Source: Diogma glabrata
Lineage: Eukaryota; Arthropoda; Insecta; Diptera; Cylindrotomidae
DNA length: 64,000 nt
NCBI GenBank assembly: GCA_963693315.1
Contig: OY856186.1
Coordinates: 370,848,850 to 370,912,849, forward strand
Reading direction: 5' to 3'
The position numbers were made by a program, and so were the translations under genes. A model generated the notes under the pieces. The model did no database searches. It worked only from the letters and a program-made list of their open reading frames with translations, and had not been told where the DNA came from. Positions 22,226-33,756 of this stretch are shown here, piece after piece (the stretch's first letter is position 1; each line of letters starts with the position of its first letter).

Positions 22226-22725
22226 TATATATTAAAAATTCTAACAATCAAATTTACGATCTCAAACTATCATACCAAACACACACATTACAAAACTGTC
22301 GCTGAAAAAAAAACGCAACAGTCAATAATCAATTTTTTATCCTCTATCATTCACAAACAATATATATTAAAAATTCTAACAATCAAATTTACGATCTTAA
22401 CCCATCATACCAAACACACACATTACAAAATTGTCGCTGAAAAAAAACACAATATAAAAATTCTAACAATCAAATTTACGATCTCAAACCATCATACCAA
22501 ACACACACATTACAAAATTGTCGCTGAAAAAAAAAAACAACAATCAATAATCAATTTTTTATCCTCCTTCATTCACAAACAATATATATTAAAAATTCTA
22601 ACAATCAAATTTACGATCTCAAACCATCATCCCAAACACACACATTACAAAATTGTCGCTGAAAAAAAGCACAACAATCAATAATCAATTTTTTATCCTC
22701 TTTCATTCACAAACAATATATATCT
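22226..22725 (+). repeat. Satellite of ~140-bp units (about 3.6 units)
   Basis: Each unit reads TATATTAAAAATTCTAACAA, TCAAATTTACGATCTCAAAC, CAAACACACACATTACAAAA, TTGTCGCTGAAAAA and TTTTTTATCCTC...CATTCACAAAC. Units start near 22226, 22358, 22447 and 22583; the second is shortened. The array begins immediately after the CCTAG end of foldback F, so it is either part of that insertion site or was seeded by it. Confidence 0.8.
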
Positions 22726-22986
22726 AACTAAATATTCAACGTATTAATATATAAGATAAAACAACAAAGAAAAATAACGTCCTTACTCTCCTAGATCAAT
22801 GCATAAACTGAAAAGAAAATATAAAAGACTATAAACAAAGAAAAGATTTGGACGATTCCATTTGATCCATTTGATTTGATTTGAGGGGAGGCAGTTGAAT
22901 TCAAAAATACATTATAATTCGTCTATAACTTTTTTATTTATGATCTGAAAAAAAAAGCCTTATGTGATTAACTTTAAGTATTTTCA

Positions 22987-23430
22987 AATTACAAAAAATT
23001 GAACCATAAATTGTGCCGTTCACTGCACAAAGCGACTAACTCCACTTTTTGGAAAATTTTAAATTTAAATGTCAAAGTACTTGTTATAGTCATAACTTTC
23101 TATGTTAAAAACAACTTTCCTGAATAATTAAGATAAACACCATTAAAAGTCAAAATATGTCTGACCATTAAAAAATGACTATTAAAAACCTGACATGAAA
23201 AACTAATAATATCTATTATACTAATTAAATTACTACTATAATAGCTGATTGATATACTTAGTAACCAAAATTAAATAAATTATGTTTTTAATAACATTCC
23301 TGAATGATAAAGATTAACACTACTAAATATCGAAATTTATTTGACCTTTGAACAAAATTCAATTTCTCAACATTTTATTTTATGGAGTTAATCGTTTTGT
23401 GCAGTGAATGGCTCAATTATGACACGGCAA
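22987..23430. repeat. Inverted repeat around a GCACAAA-rich arm, with internal direct repeat
   Basis: GCCGTTCACTGCACAAAGCG followed by ACTAACTCCA (about 23013-23043) is mirrored by TGGAGTTAATCGTTTTGTGC followed by AGTGAATGGC (about 23384-23415). Inside, a block with CCTGAATAATTAAGATAAAC recurs in direct orientation as CCTGAATGATAAAGATTAAC. It looks like an old foldback or MITE. Confidence 0.5.
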
Positions 23431-23631
23431 AATACTGTTTTTTATTTGTAAATAAATTACACTTCTAAAAATTCAAATTCAAAACAATTGCTGGAATGAT
23501 AAGTTTTAGATCAACCAAACGAAATCGTCTAAATGAAAAAACAAAGTTTTAGATTGACTAAACTAAAACGTCTATTATGAAAAATTAGTAGTAGCTGATT
23601 AAAATTTTTAAAAAGGAAAATAGCGCAAACA

Positions 23632-23830
23632 ATTTTTTCGGCAAACGGCTGTAAAGTTTAACTTTACTACCGTTGGGGAGTAGCTAAAGTCTTACTTTTT
23701 AGCTGGCGGCTGCAAAAGTAACGCCGTTTTTATTTTATCTGCTGGCGGCTGTAAAGTAACTTTCATATTTTTACGGCGGCTGTAAAGTAATTTGCATGTT
23801 TTTACGGCGGCAGTAATAGTTACATATCGA
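23632..23830 (+). repeat. Short dispersed repeats of GGCGGCTGTAAAGTAA
   Basis: The core GGCGGCTGTAAAGTAA or a near variant (CGGCTGTAAAGTTTAACTTT, GGCGGCTGCAAAAGTAACG, GGCGGCAGTAATAGTTAC) occurs five times in about 190 bases, separated by T-rich linkers. A hairpin (GAAGCCCGACGCAAAGCGAG then GGCTT) lies just downstream at about 23878-23903. Confidence 0.6.
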
Positions 23831-24989
23831 GGGCTGAAAGTAGAAGATTACGCCAGCGGTGATTGATATTGAATATTGAAGCCCGACGCAAAGCGAGGGC
23901 TTTTATTGATGTACACGATGTACACAGAAAAAACATCCATATCTTCGGCGAACAACTTTATTGATTTTTTTTTTTGGATTTTGATGTTGTACTAGTGCTT
24001 ATTTTTTTTTGTCGAGATGTCTACTCTCAAATGGTATATCGATTTTAATGATTTATTGTTATTTAGCAGCTTAAAATTGAGAAAAACCGAAAAAAAAATT
24101 TTTGAATCTCGAACTTGTCGATTCTTTTCATTTTTTTAAATTTTTTAACATATTTATGTTAATAATTCATAATATTTTAGAGAAAAAATTTACTTTGGTG
24201 TAAAATAAATAAAGTTGAATGAATTTACTTATTGGAAACAACGCTAAAATTGAATAAAATAAAAAATAAAATACTGCTACGTATTCAAACAAAAAAAAAT
24301 TTACAAAGTTTAAAATTTAATAGCATGCAGGTATTTGAAATGCCCGCCCAAAACGACTGAGGGTTGGGGGAGAGAGGGAGAGGATAAGGTGAGCCTGTAC
24401 AAGAGCAGCAGAGCTCGTTCTGTTGTAGTAGTAAATCTCTATTCGTCTAGTTGTGTGAAAGTATTTTTTCAGTTTGTGATGCGTCTGTTACATATTCTAT
24501 ACTTATAATAGCACCACCGTTCGATTTGACTGAAATAACTCAAGAAACAACAACAATTGCACTCAATTGTTTCAATTGCACTCAGTTGTTTCAATTCTTT
24601 CAGTCAAATCAAATACGACTAATATGAATAGTATAAAATAATATTAATATTAAAAACATTTTGTTGAGTTTCGTTTGTTTTACTTTTCTTTAAACTCTTA
24701 TTGACAAGTATCTATCTTGAATTTTATTAAACTGTTTCTAAATTGTTCTTTTTGTTTTTATTTTAATGTTTCAGTCTTTTATTTGTTTTAATTAGCTCGT
24801 AATTTAGTATTGATAGTTTTTTAATTTTAAAGCTCATAATAATTAATCTATGATACAATGTATTGCTGATGAAAAAAATAAATAAATAAATAAGTATCTT
24901 ATATATTAATACGCTAAATAAAAACTTTGTACAGCCTAAGTCTTTTTTATTCGAATTTTGATTCATTTCAAATTTTCTCTGCTTACTGA

Positions 24990-25257
24990 TATCGGATATA
25001 TGAAAAATCAACGATCAAATAAGTTAGAGATCAAATAAGCTTACTTGAAAGCTTATTTGATCGCTAATTTTTCATATATCCGAATTGATCAGCTAGAGTT
25101 CTGATTATTTTTCATTCATATATTTGAAAAGAAAAATTAAAAATTATATGCTAGCATTTCTCATTACCGCTTTTTGAAATCATTGCTTCTACGTCAACAA
25201 AATATCTACGCAAAAGCTTTATTTATAAGCGTAGCGAAGCACGCCGGGCCCTCCTAG
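24990..25257. mobile_element. Foldback element F, copy 2 (one arm plus centre)
   Basis: From GGATATATGAAAAATCAACG through the TTATTTGATC centre to GCACGCCGGGCCCTCCTAG, this repeats the right half of the element at 21788-22225. The left arm is absent, so the copy is truncated. It sits in the spacer of the large foldback and directly abuts the inner palindrome at 25259. Confidence 0.8.
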
Positions 25258-25258
25258 T

Positions 25259-25522
25259 AAAAATAAATTGACGGAAAAAATATTGCATGCATGTAAAAAA
25301 TGTTCCTGAACAATATTATAAAAAAATGTTCTCGAAAAATTATTTAATTTTCTTTTTTATTAAGTAATTAACCGAAAAATAGTGATTTTCGAATTTTTTT
25401 TGGTTTATTTATTAATAAAAAAAAAATTAAGTAATTCGTCGAAAATTTTTTTTTATTATATTGTTCAAGAACATTTTTTACATGCATGCAATATTTTTTC
25501 CGTCAATTTATTTTTATACTGT
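25259..25522. repeat. Inner palindrome, arms about 115 bp
   Basis: TAAAAATAAATTGACGGAAA followed by AAATATTGCATGCATGTAAA is mirrored at 25470-25520 by TTTACATGCATGCAATATTT and TTTCCGTCAATTTATTTTTA. The centre contains TTCGAATTTTTTTTGG. It is a small foldback nested in the spacer of the larger one. Confidence 0.8.
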
Positions 25523-26734
25523 TGAAGAAAAGTAAAACAAACGAAACTCAACAAAATGTTTTTAATATTAATATTATTTTATTCTATTCATATTAGTCGT
25601 ATTCGATTTGACTGAAGGAATTGAAACAACTGAGTGCAATTGAAACAATTGAGTGCAATTGTTGTTGTTTTTTGAGTTATTTCAGTCAAATCGAACGGTG
25701 GTGCTATTATAAGTATAGAATATGTAACAGACGCATCACAAACTGAAAAAATACTTTCACACAACTAGACGAATAGAGATTTACTACTACAACAGAACGA
25801 GCTCTGCTGCTCTTGTACAGGCTCACCTTATCCTCTCCCTCTCTCCCCCAACTCTCAGTCGTTTTGGGCGGGCATTTCAAATACTGCATGCTATTAAATT
25901 TTAAACTTTGTAAATTTTTTTTTGTTTGAATACGTAGCAGTGTTTTATTTTTTATTTATTCAATTTTAGCGTTGTTTCCAATAAGTAAATTTATTCAACT
26001 TTATTTATTTTATACCAAAGTAAATTTTTTCTCTAAAATATTATGAATTATTAACATAAATATGCTAAAAAATTTAAAAAAATGAAAAGAATCGACAAGT
26101 TCGAGATTCGAAAATTTTTTTTTCGGTTTTTCTCAATTTTAAGCTGCTAAATAACAATAAATCATTAAAATCGATATACCATTTGAGAGTAGACATCTCG
26201 ACAAAAAAAATAAACACTAGTACAACATCAAAATCCAAAAATAAAATCAATAAAGTTGTTCGCCGAAGATATGGGTGTTTTTTCTGAAAAATGGTAAAAT
26301 CGCGAAAAATATTTATTTTCCATAATTGAAAAAATTCATGCTTATTATGTGCAAATAATTACGTACTTTCACAAAGTCTCATTAAAATTAAATAATTTTC
26401 AGGCTAGAAAAAAATAAAAAACAGAAAAATCGGTTTTTTGTCATTTTCTCGCAAACTTTGAGGTTATGTCGAAAAATGTGCACAATGAAAGTTTTAGATT
26501 TATTTACTATCTACAACTTTTGTCTGAAACACTTTTCTCTAGGAGGCCTCGTATCGTCACAAATAACGAAAAACGGTTTTCATCCCTTACATAGCACTCC
26601 ATTTCACTACTTCCCTTCATCTCAAGTTCGAAAGTTTTTTTTTTTCGTTGTTTACGACCTCAACTATATATTTCAGCCGGCCGTTGCCTGCTGCTAATTT
26701 TTTCATCTCAAAAAGGTAACGGCTCCAGCCTAAA

Positions 26735-27110
26735 TGGGTTCACCTATCAGTCCTGTTTTAGCTTACTATATCATGAAATATATCGAAGATGAAGTTTTAA
26801 AAAATCTTGATTTTGAACTAAAATTGTACTATCGTTATGTTGATGACATTTTTACTGCTGTACATAAAGATAATGTGACTAAACGTTTTCAACATCTGCA
26901 ATCATCATATTAAATTTACTTTTGAGCTTCTAGATGTTAATGTATAATACATCAAACAAACGGAGAGTTAATAACAGATATTTATAAAATAACCAACATG
27001 GTCCGGCAGATATCTAAATTTTAACTCACATTTACCAACTACTTATAAACGTAACACTGTTCATATTTTGGTTCAAAAGATAAAAAATATTTCACATTCA
27101 ACTATAGCTA
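26735..27110 (+). pseudogene. Penelope-like element reverse transcriptase fragment
   Basis: The frame beginning MGSPISPVLAYYIMKYIEDE continues to YYRYVDDIFTAVHKDN, which contains the RT catalytic YVDD. The later frames show IKFTFELLD, TDIYK, SGRYLNFNSHLPTTYKRN-like words, and VHILVQKI. 'MGSPxSPV', 'YxRYVDDIF' and 'S(G)RYLNFNSHHP..HK' are typical of Penelope-like RTs. At least three frameshifts or stops follow the YVDD motif. No GIY-YIG endonuclease could be read downstream. The N-terminal remnant at 16279-16890 may be from the same family; the two are 9.8 kb apart and not one element. Confidence 0.75.
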
Positions 27111-27477
27111 GGAACACAACACGGGCGAAATCGTCGTACGACGACGTTAGTAACATTAGAATACACAGGATACATACATTTCAAACACAACTACAGCGAT
27201 AAACGAAAAAGTTTTTTTCGTCGGAGGAAATTTAGATTCTATTTCTAATTTATCGTCGGCGATGATTGTTGCCAGATATCAATTTTATTTTTATTTGGCT
27301 GCAAGGGTAATTTTTAATGTTATTGTGACAGTGCCGCCAACTGAAAAATATGATTTTCTGGTGTTTTTCTCGTTTCTGAGGTTGTAATCGTTTTGTTTTG
27401 AGTTCTCAACTGAATTTTCAGTTTATGTCCAAAGTTCGGTTGTATTCATTTATATATTTCAAAGTGAGCTCAAGGTG
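27111..27477. other. Unassigned sequence between Penelope-like fragment and repeat A
   Basis: Contains a perfect short palindrome at about 27130-27146 (TCGTCGTACGACGA) and is slightly less AT-rich than its surroundings. It may include the 3' region of the Penelope-like element. No open frame or ribozyme core could be established. Confidence 0.3.
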
Positions 27478-28902
27478 CTCAAAGTGAAATTCTTACCCCC
27501 ACTTTTTTTGGCATTTCTCGACGTTTTAGGATCTACTGATTCTAAAAAAGCAAAAAAAAAAAATGTATGTCTGTCTGCCGGCCGGCCGGCCGTCACAACC
27601 GACGAAATCTAGAAAACCGCTGTACGTATTTGAAAATTTTTTTTCTAGAAATAGGTTTACTTAATAGGAAGAGCCGAAAGGACGATGTGTTCGATAACAG
27701 TACCGGAAGTGTGTCAAAAAAATCGTCAAGGTGTCAAAACAAGGAAATTTGCATATTTTTTGCTTAAAAAACGTTCATTTTAAGTGATTTCGAGTAGGAA
27801 CATTGAATTTGGAGAAATCTTGATGGTCGGGATCTGTATGTGAGACCAAAATCTAGATTATTGCATTATAAGTTTGTCAAAAAAATGTTGTCAAGTGTGT
27901 CAAAAGAAAGAGTTTTATTTATTTTTTTACCTAATTTTTTGGAAAAAAAATAAAATTAATTGTTTGTTTGAAATGAAGTTTTATTATTATTATTGAGAAT
28001 TATGGCATTATAAGATTGTCAAAAAAATGTTGTCAAGTGTGTCAAAAGAAAGATTTTTATTTATTTTTTTATCCAATTTTTTGGAAAAAAATAAAATTGT
28101 TTCTTTGAAATGAAATTTTATTATTATTATTAAGAATTATGGCATTATAAGTTTGTCAAAAAATAATGTCAAGTGTGTCAAAAATCATTTATTTTTTAGC
28201 CAATTTTTTGGAAAAAAAAATGTAGCTGTTTTTATGACGTAAATGTAATTTAAAATGAAATTGGACATGGAAATTTTTGAATTTGTTATAGTTTTTGAAA
28301 TATTTTGGAATTTTGACAAAGTTTGTATTTTTGATTTTGTAATAATTTTTGCAATATTTTAAGAATTTCGGCAAAAGTTTTAATTTTTGATTTTGTAAGA
28401 ATTTTTGGAATATTTTTGGAATTTTGAAAAATTTTAAATTTTTGATTTTTTTATAATTTTTGGAATTTTGAAAAAGGTTTCAATTTTTGATTTTGTAATA
28501 ATTTTTGCAATATTTTTAGAATTTTGGAAAAAGTTTGAATATTCAAGAATTTTTGAAATATTAGTGGAATTTAGAAAAAATTTAAATATATGATTTTATT
28601 CTAATTTTTGGAATATTTTTGGTATTTTGAAAAAGTTTGATTTTATTTAATTTAACAATATTTTTGGAATTTTGATTATAATTTTCCGGCAACTTATTGA
28701 TGTTTCGTGTTTGCTTTGTAATAAATTTTTAAACAGAGATAAAAAATACTAGCACTTTAACAAAGAGTTATGTTTGATATACATCGCTGCCCAAAACTAA
28801 AAACCATGTCGTCATAAAAGTTTTTTGCCGAAAACTATATCAAAATCCTTAACCCAGACCGAAGTCTTGATATCTCAGAGCTGTGAGATTTCAGCCCCTC
28901 CA
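27478..28902 (+). mobile_element. Repeat A, copy 2
   Basis: Starts inside the element with GTGAAATTCTTACCCCCACT; the CGGTCTGAAAGACC end is missing. It has GGCCGGCCGGCCGTCACAAC at about 27580, the GAGCCGAAAGGACGATGTG block, the TGTCAAAAGAAAGATTTTTA repeats and the TTTTTGGAATATTTTTGGAA minisatellite (about 28270-28680). It ends with CCCAGACCGAAGTCTTGATA, the AGAGCTGTGAGA hairpin and CCCCTCCA. The internal CCGGCCGG run is longer than in copy 1. Confidence 0.85.
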
Positions 28903-29082
28903 TATTTTTGTATTTTATTTTTAAAATTAGTTGTTAGTAGAAAAATTATTATTATTTATTTATTAGTAAAAATTAGTTATTTTTAAAATTGAAATTTGTG
29001 AAATTCATTTTGACAAATAACAAAGTATTTTAGTTTATGCAATTTTATTTTTGACAGCTTTTTACGCTGACGCCTATGATTT

Positions 29083-29473
29083 TTTTAGCCAATTTTTTGC
29101 TGTTTTTATAACGTAAATGTAATTAAAAAGAAATTGGATATATAAATTTATTGAATTTGTTATAGTTTTTGAATTATTTTTGGAATTTTGAAAAAAGTTT
29201 GTATTTTTGTTTTTGTTATAATTTTTGCAATATTTTTAGAATTCTGGAAAAAGTTTAAATTTTTGATTTTATTTAATTTTACAATATTTTTGGAATATTG
29301 AAAGAAATATGAATTTGTGATTTTTTAATATTTTGTCGAAACGCTAAATAAACATCGCTGACCAAAACTCAAAACAATGACCTCATAAAAGTTTTTTGCC
29401 GAAAACTATATAGAAATCCTTAACCCAGACCGAAGTGTTGATATTTTAGAGCTGTGAGATTTCAGCACCTCCA
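29083..29473 (+). mobile_element. Repeat A, copy 3 (3' half only)
   Basis: Begins with TTAGCCAATTTTTTGCTGTT and has a shortened minisatellite. It ends CCCAGACCGAAGTGTTGATA and then CACCTCCA. It is truncated at its left side by unrelated AT-rich sequence (28905-29082), in which nothing is recognised. Confidence 0.75.
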
Positions 29474-29517
29474 TATTTTCCGTTTGGTTTTTTCTTTTCT
29501 TTTGTATTATTATTACA

Positions 29518-31064
29518 TCGGTCTCAAAGACCTAAATATGACATTCATGAGCTAAAAGTGAAATTCTTACCTCCACTTTTTTTGGCATTTCTCAACGTTT
29601 TAGGACCTACTGATTCTAAAAAAGCAAAATAAAGTCTGTCGGTCGGCCGTCACAACCTACGAAATCTAGACAGCCGCTAGACGGATTTCAAAAATTTTAC
29701 TCAATGGTGTAACAGAGCAAAATTAGTCTCCTTCAACGAAAGCTCCGCCATCTATATTATGACTTTTATACTTTTAAATTGACATAAATTATTTTTTTTT
29801 ATTAAGTTGGTACGAAAAAGATGGAGTAGAGTTCATGTCATATATATATCTAGGTGTAGTGTGAGCGTTGTAACAGCGAAATTAATCAAATTATTAAAAA
29901 GCTCATCTTTGAAAATAGTTATAGAAATGTCAACCTGTAAAACACGAATGTAGAAATTGAAAATAATAAAATTAATGTTAATGTGCAAATCGTCATCTTG
30001 CATATCGTAATTTACAATGGGAAGAGCCGAAAGGACGATGTGTTCGAAAACTGTACCGGAAGTGTGTCAAAAAAATCGTCAAGTGTGTCAAATCAAGGAA
30101 ATTTGCATATTTTTTGCTTAAAAAACGTTCATTTTAAGTGATTACGAATAGAAACATTGAATTTGAAGAAATCTTGATGCTTGGGATTGGTATGTGAGAC
30201 CAAAAACTAGATTATTGCATTATAAGTTTGTCAAAAAAAAGTTGTTAAGTGTGTCAAAAGAAAGATTTTTATTTATTATTTTGCCCAATTTTTTGGATAT
30301 AAATAAAATTAATTATTTGTATGACATGAAATTTTATTATTACTATAGAGAGTTATGTCATTATAAGTTTGTCAAAAAAATGTTGTCAAGTGTGTCAAAA
30401 GAATGATTTTCATTTATTTTTTTAGAAAATAATAAAATTAGTTATTTGTATGAAATGAAAATGAAATTATTATTATTGAGAACTTTATTGCATTATAAGT
30501 TTGTCAAAAAAATGATTTCATTTATTTTTTTGCCAATTTTTTGGAAAAAAATTTAGCTGTTGTATGACGTAAATGTGACATGGACATTTTTGAATTTGTT
30601 ATAGTTTTTGAAATATTTTTAGAATTTTGAAAAAAGTTTGTATTTTTGATTTTGTAATAATTTTTGGAATATTTTTAGAATTGTGAAAAAAGTTTGATAT
30701 TGTTTAATTTTTACAATATTTTTGGAATTTTGAAAGAAATATGAATTTGTGGTTTTGGAATATTTTTCCCGAAACGCTAAATGGAGAGGTTTTTGAGTAG
30801 TTTGCTGAGTGTATCATCTTTTCACTAAATTATGTTAAATTAGGATTTTCCGACAACGTATTGATGTTTCGTGTTAGTTGTGTAATAAATTTCTAAACAG
30901 AGATAAAAAATACATGTACTCTAACAAAGAGTTATGTTTGATATACATCGCTGCCCAAAACTAAAAACTATGTTCTCATAAAAGTTTTATACTGAAAACT
31001 GTACCAAAATCCTTAACCAAAACCGAAGTCTTGATATCTCAGAGCTTGAGATTTCAGCCCTCCA
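29518..31064 (+). mobile_element. Repeat A, copy 4, interrupted by segment B
   Basis: The 5' end CGGTCTCAAAGACCTAAATA is followed by the GTGAAATTC and GGCCGTCACAAC blocks. At about 29703 the element is interrupted, and it resumes at about 30020 with GGAAGAGCCGAAAGGACGAT. The 3' part has the minisatellite (about 30590-30760) and ends ATATCTCAGAGCTTGAGATT then CAGCCCTCCA. Its right part is shared with the copy at 46834-49705, because both belong to the large duplication. Confidence 0.8.
29705..30019 (+). mobile_element. Segment B, ~315-bp insertion in repeat A (copy 1 of 2)
   Basis: Starts TGTAACAGAGCAAAATTAGT and ends CATATCGTAATTTACAAT. Repeat A reads straight across this point in copies 1 and 2 (TTACT(T/C)AATAGGAAGAG), so B is an insertion. 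It has no coding potential. The second copy is at 46525-46838. The last bases (AATTTACAAT) also precede the repeat A portion at 39515. Confidence 0.65.
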
Positions 31065-31690
31065 TATTTTATAAATGAATTTATTTAATAATAGCGTTAA
31101 AACATTTCGAAAAACTTACCTGTAAATGAAGTAATAGAATTAAATTGTATCAACTTTCATTTCAGTTGTTATAATCAGATGAGTAGATTTTTTGATGTTA
31201 ACAGTAAATTTATCGAATACATAGTCAAAACGGGTACATACCTGGAAAATAAAGAAACAGAATATATGATTAGCTATAATATATGTTTAGACTATCTCTC
31301 CAAACCATCCAAATTAAAATTTATAAACTTCCCCAAGCCATCTCAAAAGTACCGATATTGGGATGGTTTGGGAATTACATTCGAATTTTCTAATTATTTC
31401 GTAGGAAATGGATTAATATTTGTTATGCATTCAAAGTTTGGCATGTTTATTTCATATAATAAATTATAAGTGGATGTCTCGGAATATATTCGTTGCTATT
31501 GGCTTGTTCGGCAAAAAAATTTCATGCTACCACAGAAATCGAAAATAGTTGTATTCTCAGCGGAGTTAGCCTGATTTTCCACAAAATGCAATTTTTTTTT
31601 GGTCTCATTCTAGACATCAAACTATGCTAGAAAGCCAAAATTTTTGAAAGTGCGAGTAAAACAATAGCGTTTTACTCGGGCTGAAGTGCC
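31065..31690. other. Unassigned left part of the duplicated unit
   Basis: No recognised protein. A 96-codon frame (31179-31469) is not preserved in the second copy (49850-50120), so it is probably not coding. A hairpin is made by CCAAACCATCC (31299) and GGATGGTTTGG (31360) and is kept in both copies. Confidence 0.35.
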
Positions 31691-32140
31691 ATGGAATGAA
31701 TATAGGGACTTGGGCCCCACATTTCTCACGGAATATTCAGCTCGATAGTCCAACCAACCTTTCTGTATGGACTCTAAGGAGCATATCGACCGCGGCTCTA
31801 GAAATTGTCTTTCATATCACTCCTATCAACATCTTAGCCAAACAACTAGCCGGCAGTAAGGTATGTGAAGTTTACCGATGAGTGGAGTTTTAGCAATAAA
31901 AAACGATCCTCAATTCAGATCAGCAGGACAATCGGGCCCCTACTATTTCACTCTGAAACTATGCTCAGATATTGCCTTCAGCACTGCTATGCCATCCAGA
32001 CCTGACTGAGCAATGAAGTAGATAAACCTATACAGATGTTTTTTGGAAGGGAAAGGAAAATTGGCTGCGGGACAAAGCAATATATTTAAACCTCTCTTCT
32101 AGCTAGACTATCATCACTGCTAGACCTTTAGGCTATAATT
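31690..32140 (+). pseudogene. Non-LTR retrotransposon fragment after RT (copy 1)
   Basis: FSSIVQP-FLYG and then WTLRSISTAALEIVFHITPI match the 'IVRPILTYG...TTPTAALEVLLNIPPL' region between the RT and the RNase H or C-terminal domain of I/R1-type non-LTR elements. The next ~250 bases may be a worn RNase H. The same remnant is at 50366-50800, so it predates the duplication. Confidence 0.6.
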
Positions 32141-33756
32141 GCAGTTATTAAACAGGTCGTAGACTGGTTGTGGTATAATGCAATATCTGCAACGGATTTC
32201 GGTATCTTGCCAAATCGAATTAGTCCGAAACTGTCTAGCATCTATACGAAATGTTGAAAAAGAGTGAATGAAAATTATAGCGGTCGGCTTATGACTTAAA
32301 ATGTTATTTGGAGGGGATTGAAAATGGAAATTTTGAAAAGAAATATTTTTGACCTTGACGAGTGGGGTTTCATTAAAAGGTGACTCTTTTTCTAGTCTCA
32401 AACAATTTTTTTGTAATTTTCGAAAGCACAGTTTACAACTTATTTTCAAATATGTAAAATTTTTTCGGAACACTAAAAAAGAAAAAAATTGAAAAAACCA
32501 ACAAAAATTTATTCAAAAGATATTTTCACTTAAAATATAAAAACAAACAGTCAACACATTAATCATACCTTAATTACATAATATCAAACAACTTAAGATC
32601 ATTTCAAAATATTATCTGATCGTATACAGCGTTCCATTGTACGCATAATTTGTATTTTGGTATATAACGTCACATGTTATTTTCCATTTAAATCACTTAA
32701 TTAGTTGTTATATGTCTGTGTATAATCAAATAGTTTTTTTTCTTTACTTTTCTTTCTATGTGAAATGACTATAGTTTTTCTAGTTCTAAACAAAAATAAA
32801 AATAGAGTAAATTGATTATGCGCAGAAGCGTTGATGTTGAATTGATTATAGGGTACTTCATACTATGAGTTTTGGCTGATATATATTTGCAATCTCAATA
32901 ACTGATTAAATTTTGAAGGACCTATAACTTGTATATTTTTCGCTATATGATTTTGCTTGTATCCATAGATAAGTAACTTGTATTTTTCTTTCGGATCTAG
33001 TATGATGAGAATCCTCCAGTTAAAAAGCTTGTACTTTCTCGCTTTTAATTTTGCCACGAATCTCTGCTTTAAGTGTCAATGTGTTCAAATATTTAGTCTT
33101 CGTTGAATATATAATGATGTATCTGCCACACATATGGAAGACAATTATATTCTGCTTAAGCCTTAATGTGAGCTTATGGCATACAGATATTAAATAGCTT
33201 CGAGTTAATAAAACATTTATTTCTTCAGAAATTTTTGATTTTTTTAAAATAATAACAATTTTCTGTTTAAAATATTTAACAAATATTAAACAAATTATTT
33301 GTAGGTTTAATTATATATGGATTTATAAAAATAATAAATCCATTGGTCACTGAAATATTGTTCTTTTTAAAATAATTTATAAGCAAAGAAACGTTTAAAC
33401 TGGTTAGCCGTTTAAACTGGTTAGATAGGCAAGTAAATCAATAATTTTATGACTTTCTCAATTGAAGAAAGAATAGTAGTTTATGTAACAAGTACGCAAA
33501 TTATGGTTTTAGCGGACGAATCGTAATGCTTCCGGACGAGGCGCTAGCCGAGTCTGTAGTATGAAAATGAGTCTGCTAAAGCCATTTGCGTACGTGTTGC
33601 ATACAACGTTTTTTTGTATTAGCTCTTAGAATTTGTTTTTAATTTATTGCTTAATTTGTATTCTTGCGTACCTAAAAATTTGCTTTTTGAACAAAACTTA
33701 TCAAAGCAATTGTGATTATAATTTGAAAATAATTATAATATAAAAAGAAAACAAAT
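32141..33756. other. Unassigned middle part of the duplicated unit
   Basis: Non-coding in both copies. It includes a hairpin of about 130 bases at 33484-33605, where GTAACAAGTACGCAAATTAT and TTTTAGCGGAC pair with GTCTGCTAAAGCC and ATTTGCGTACGTGTTGC. A direct duplication of GTTTAAACTGGTTAG lies at about 33396-33424; the second copy of the unit has only one. Confidence 0.5.

Larger units (their letters stand above)
23925..26286. mobile_element. Large foldback element, two ~765-bp inverted arms
   Basis: The left arm (23925-24690) starts CAGAAAAAACATCCATATCT and the right arm (25525-26286) ends AGATATGGGTGTTTTTTCTG. They match almost throughout, including GTTGTTCGCCGAAGATATGG, the GA-rich stretch AGAGAGGGAGAGGATAAGGT, GAGCAGCAGAGCTCGTTCTG and a TTGAGTGCAATTGTT block. 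The 834-bp spacer (24691-25524) holds a piece of foldback F and a separate palindrome. No transposase frame exists, so movement would depend on another element. Terminal target duplications were not identified. Confidence 0.85.

Noticed and set aside
25707..25889. 60-codon minus frame in the right arm of the large foldback
   Set aside because: Open by chance in a GC-richer part of the arm; the mirrored left arm does not preserve it as a separate gene and no motif is present.
27111..27200. Hammerhead ribozyme next to the Penelope-like fragment
   Set aside because: GAAA and a palindrome (TCGTCGTACGACGA) are present, but the CTGATGA core could not be placed.
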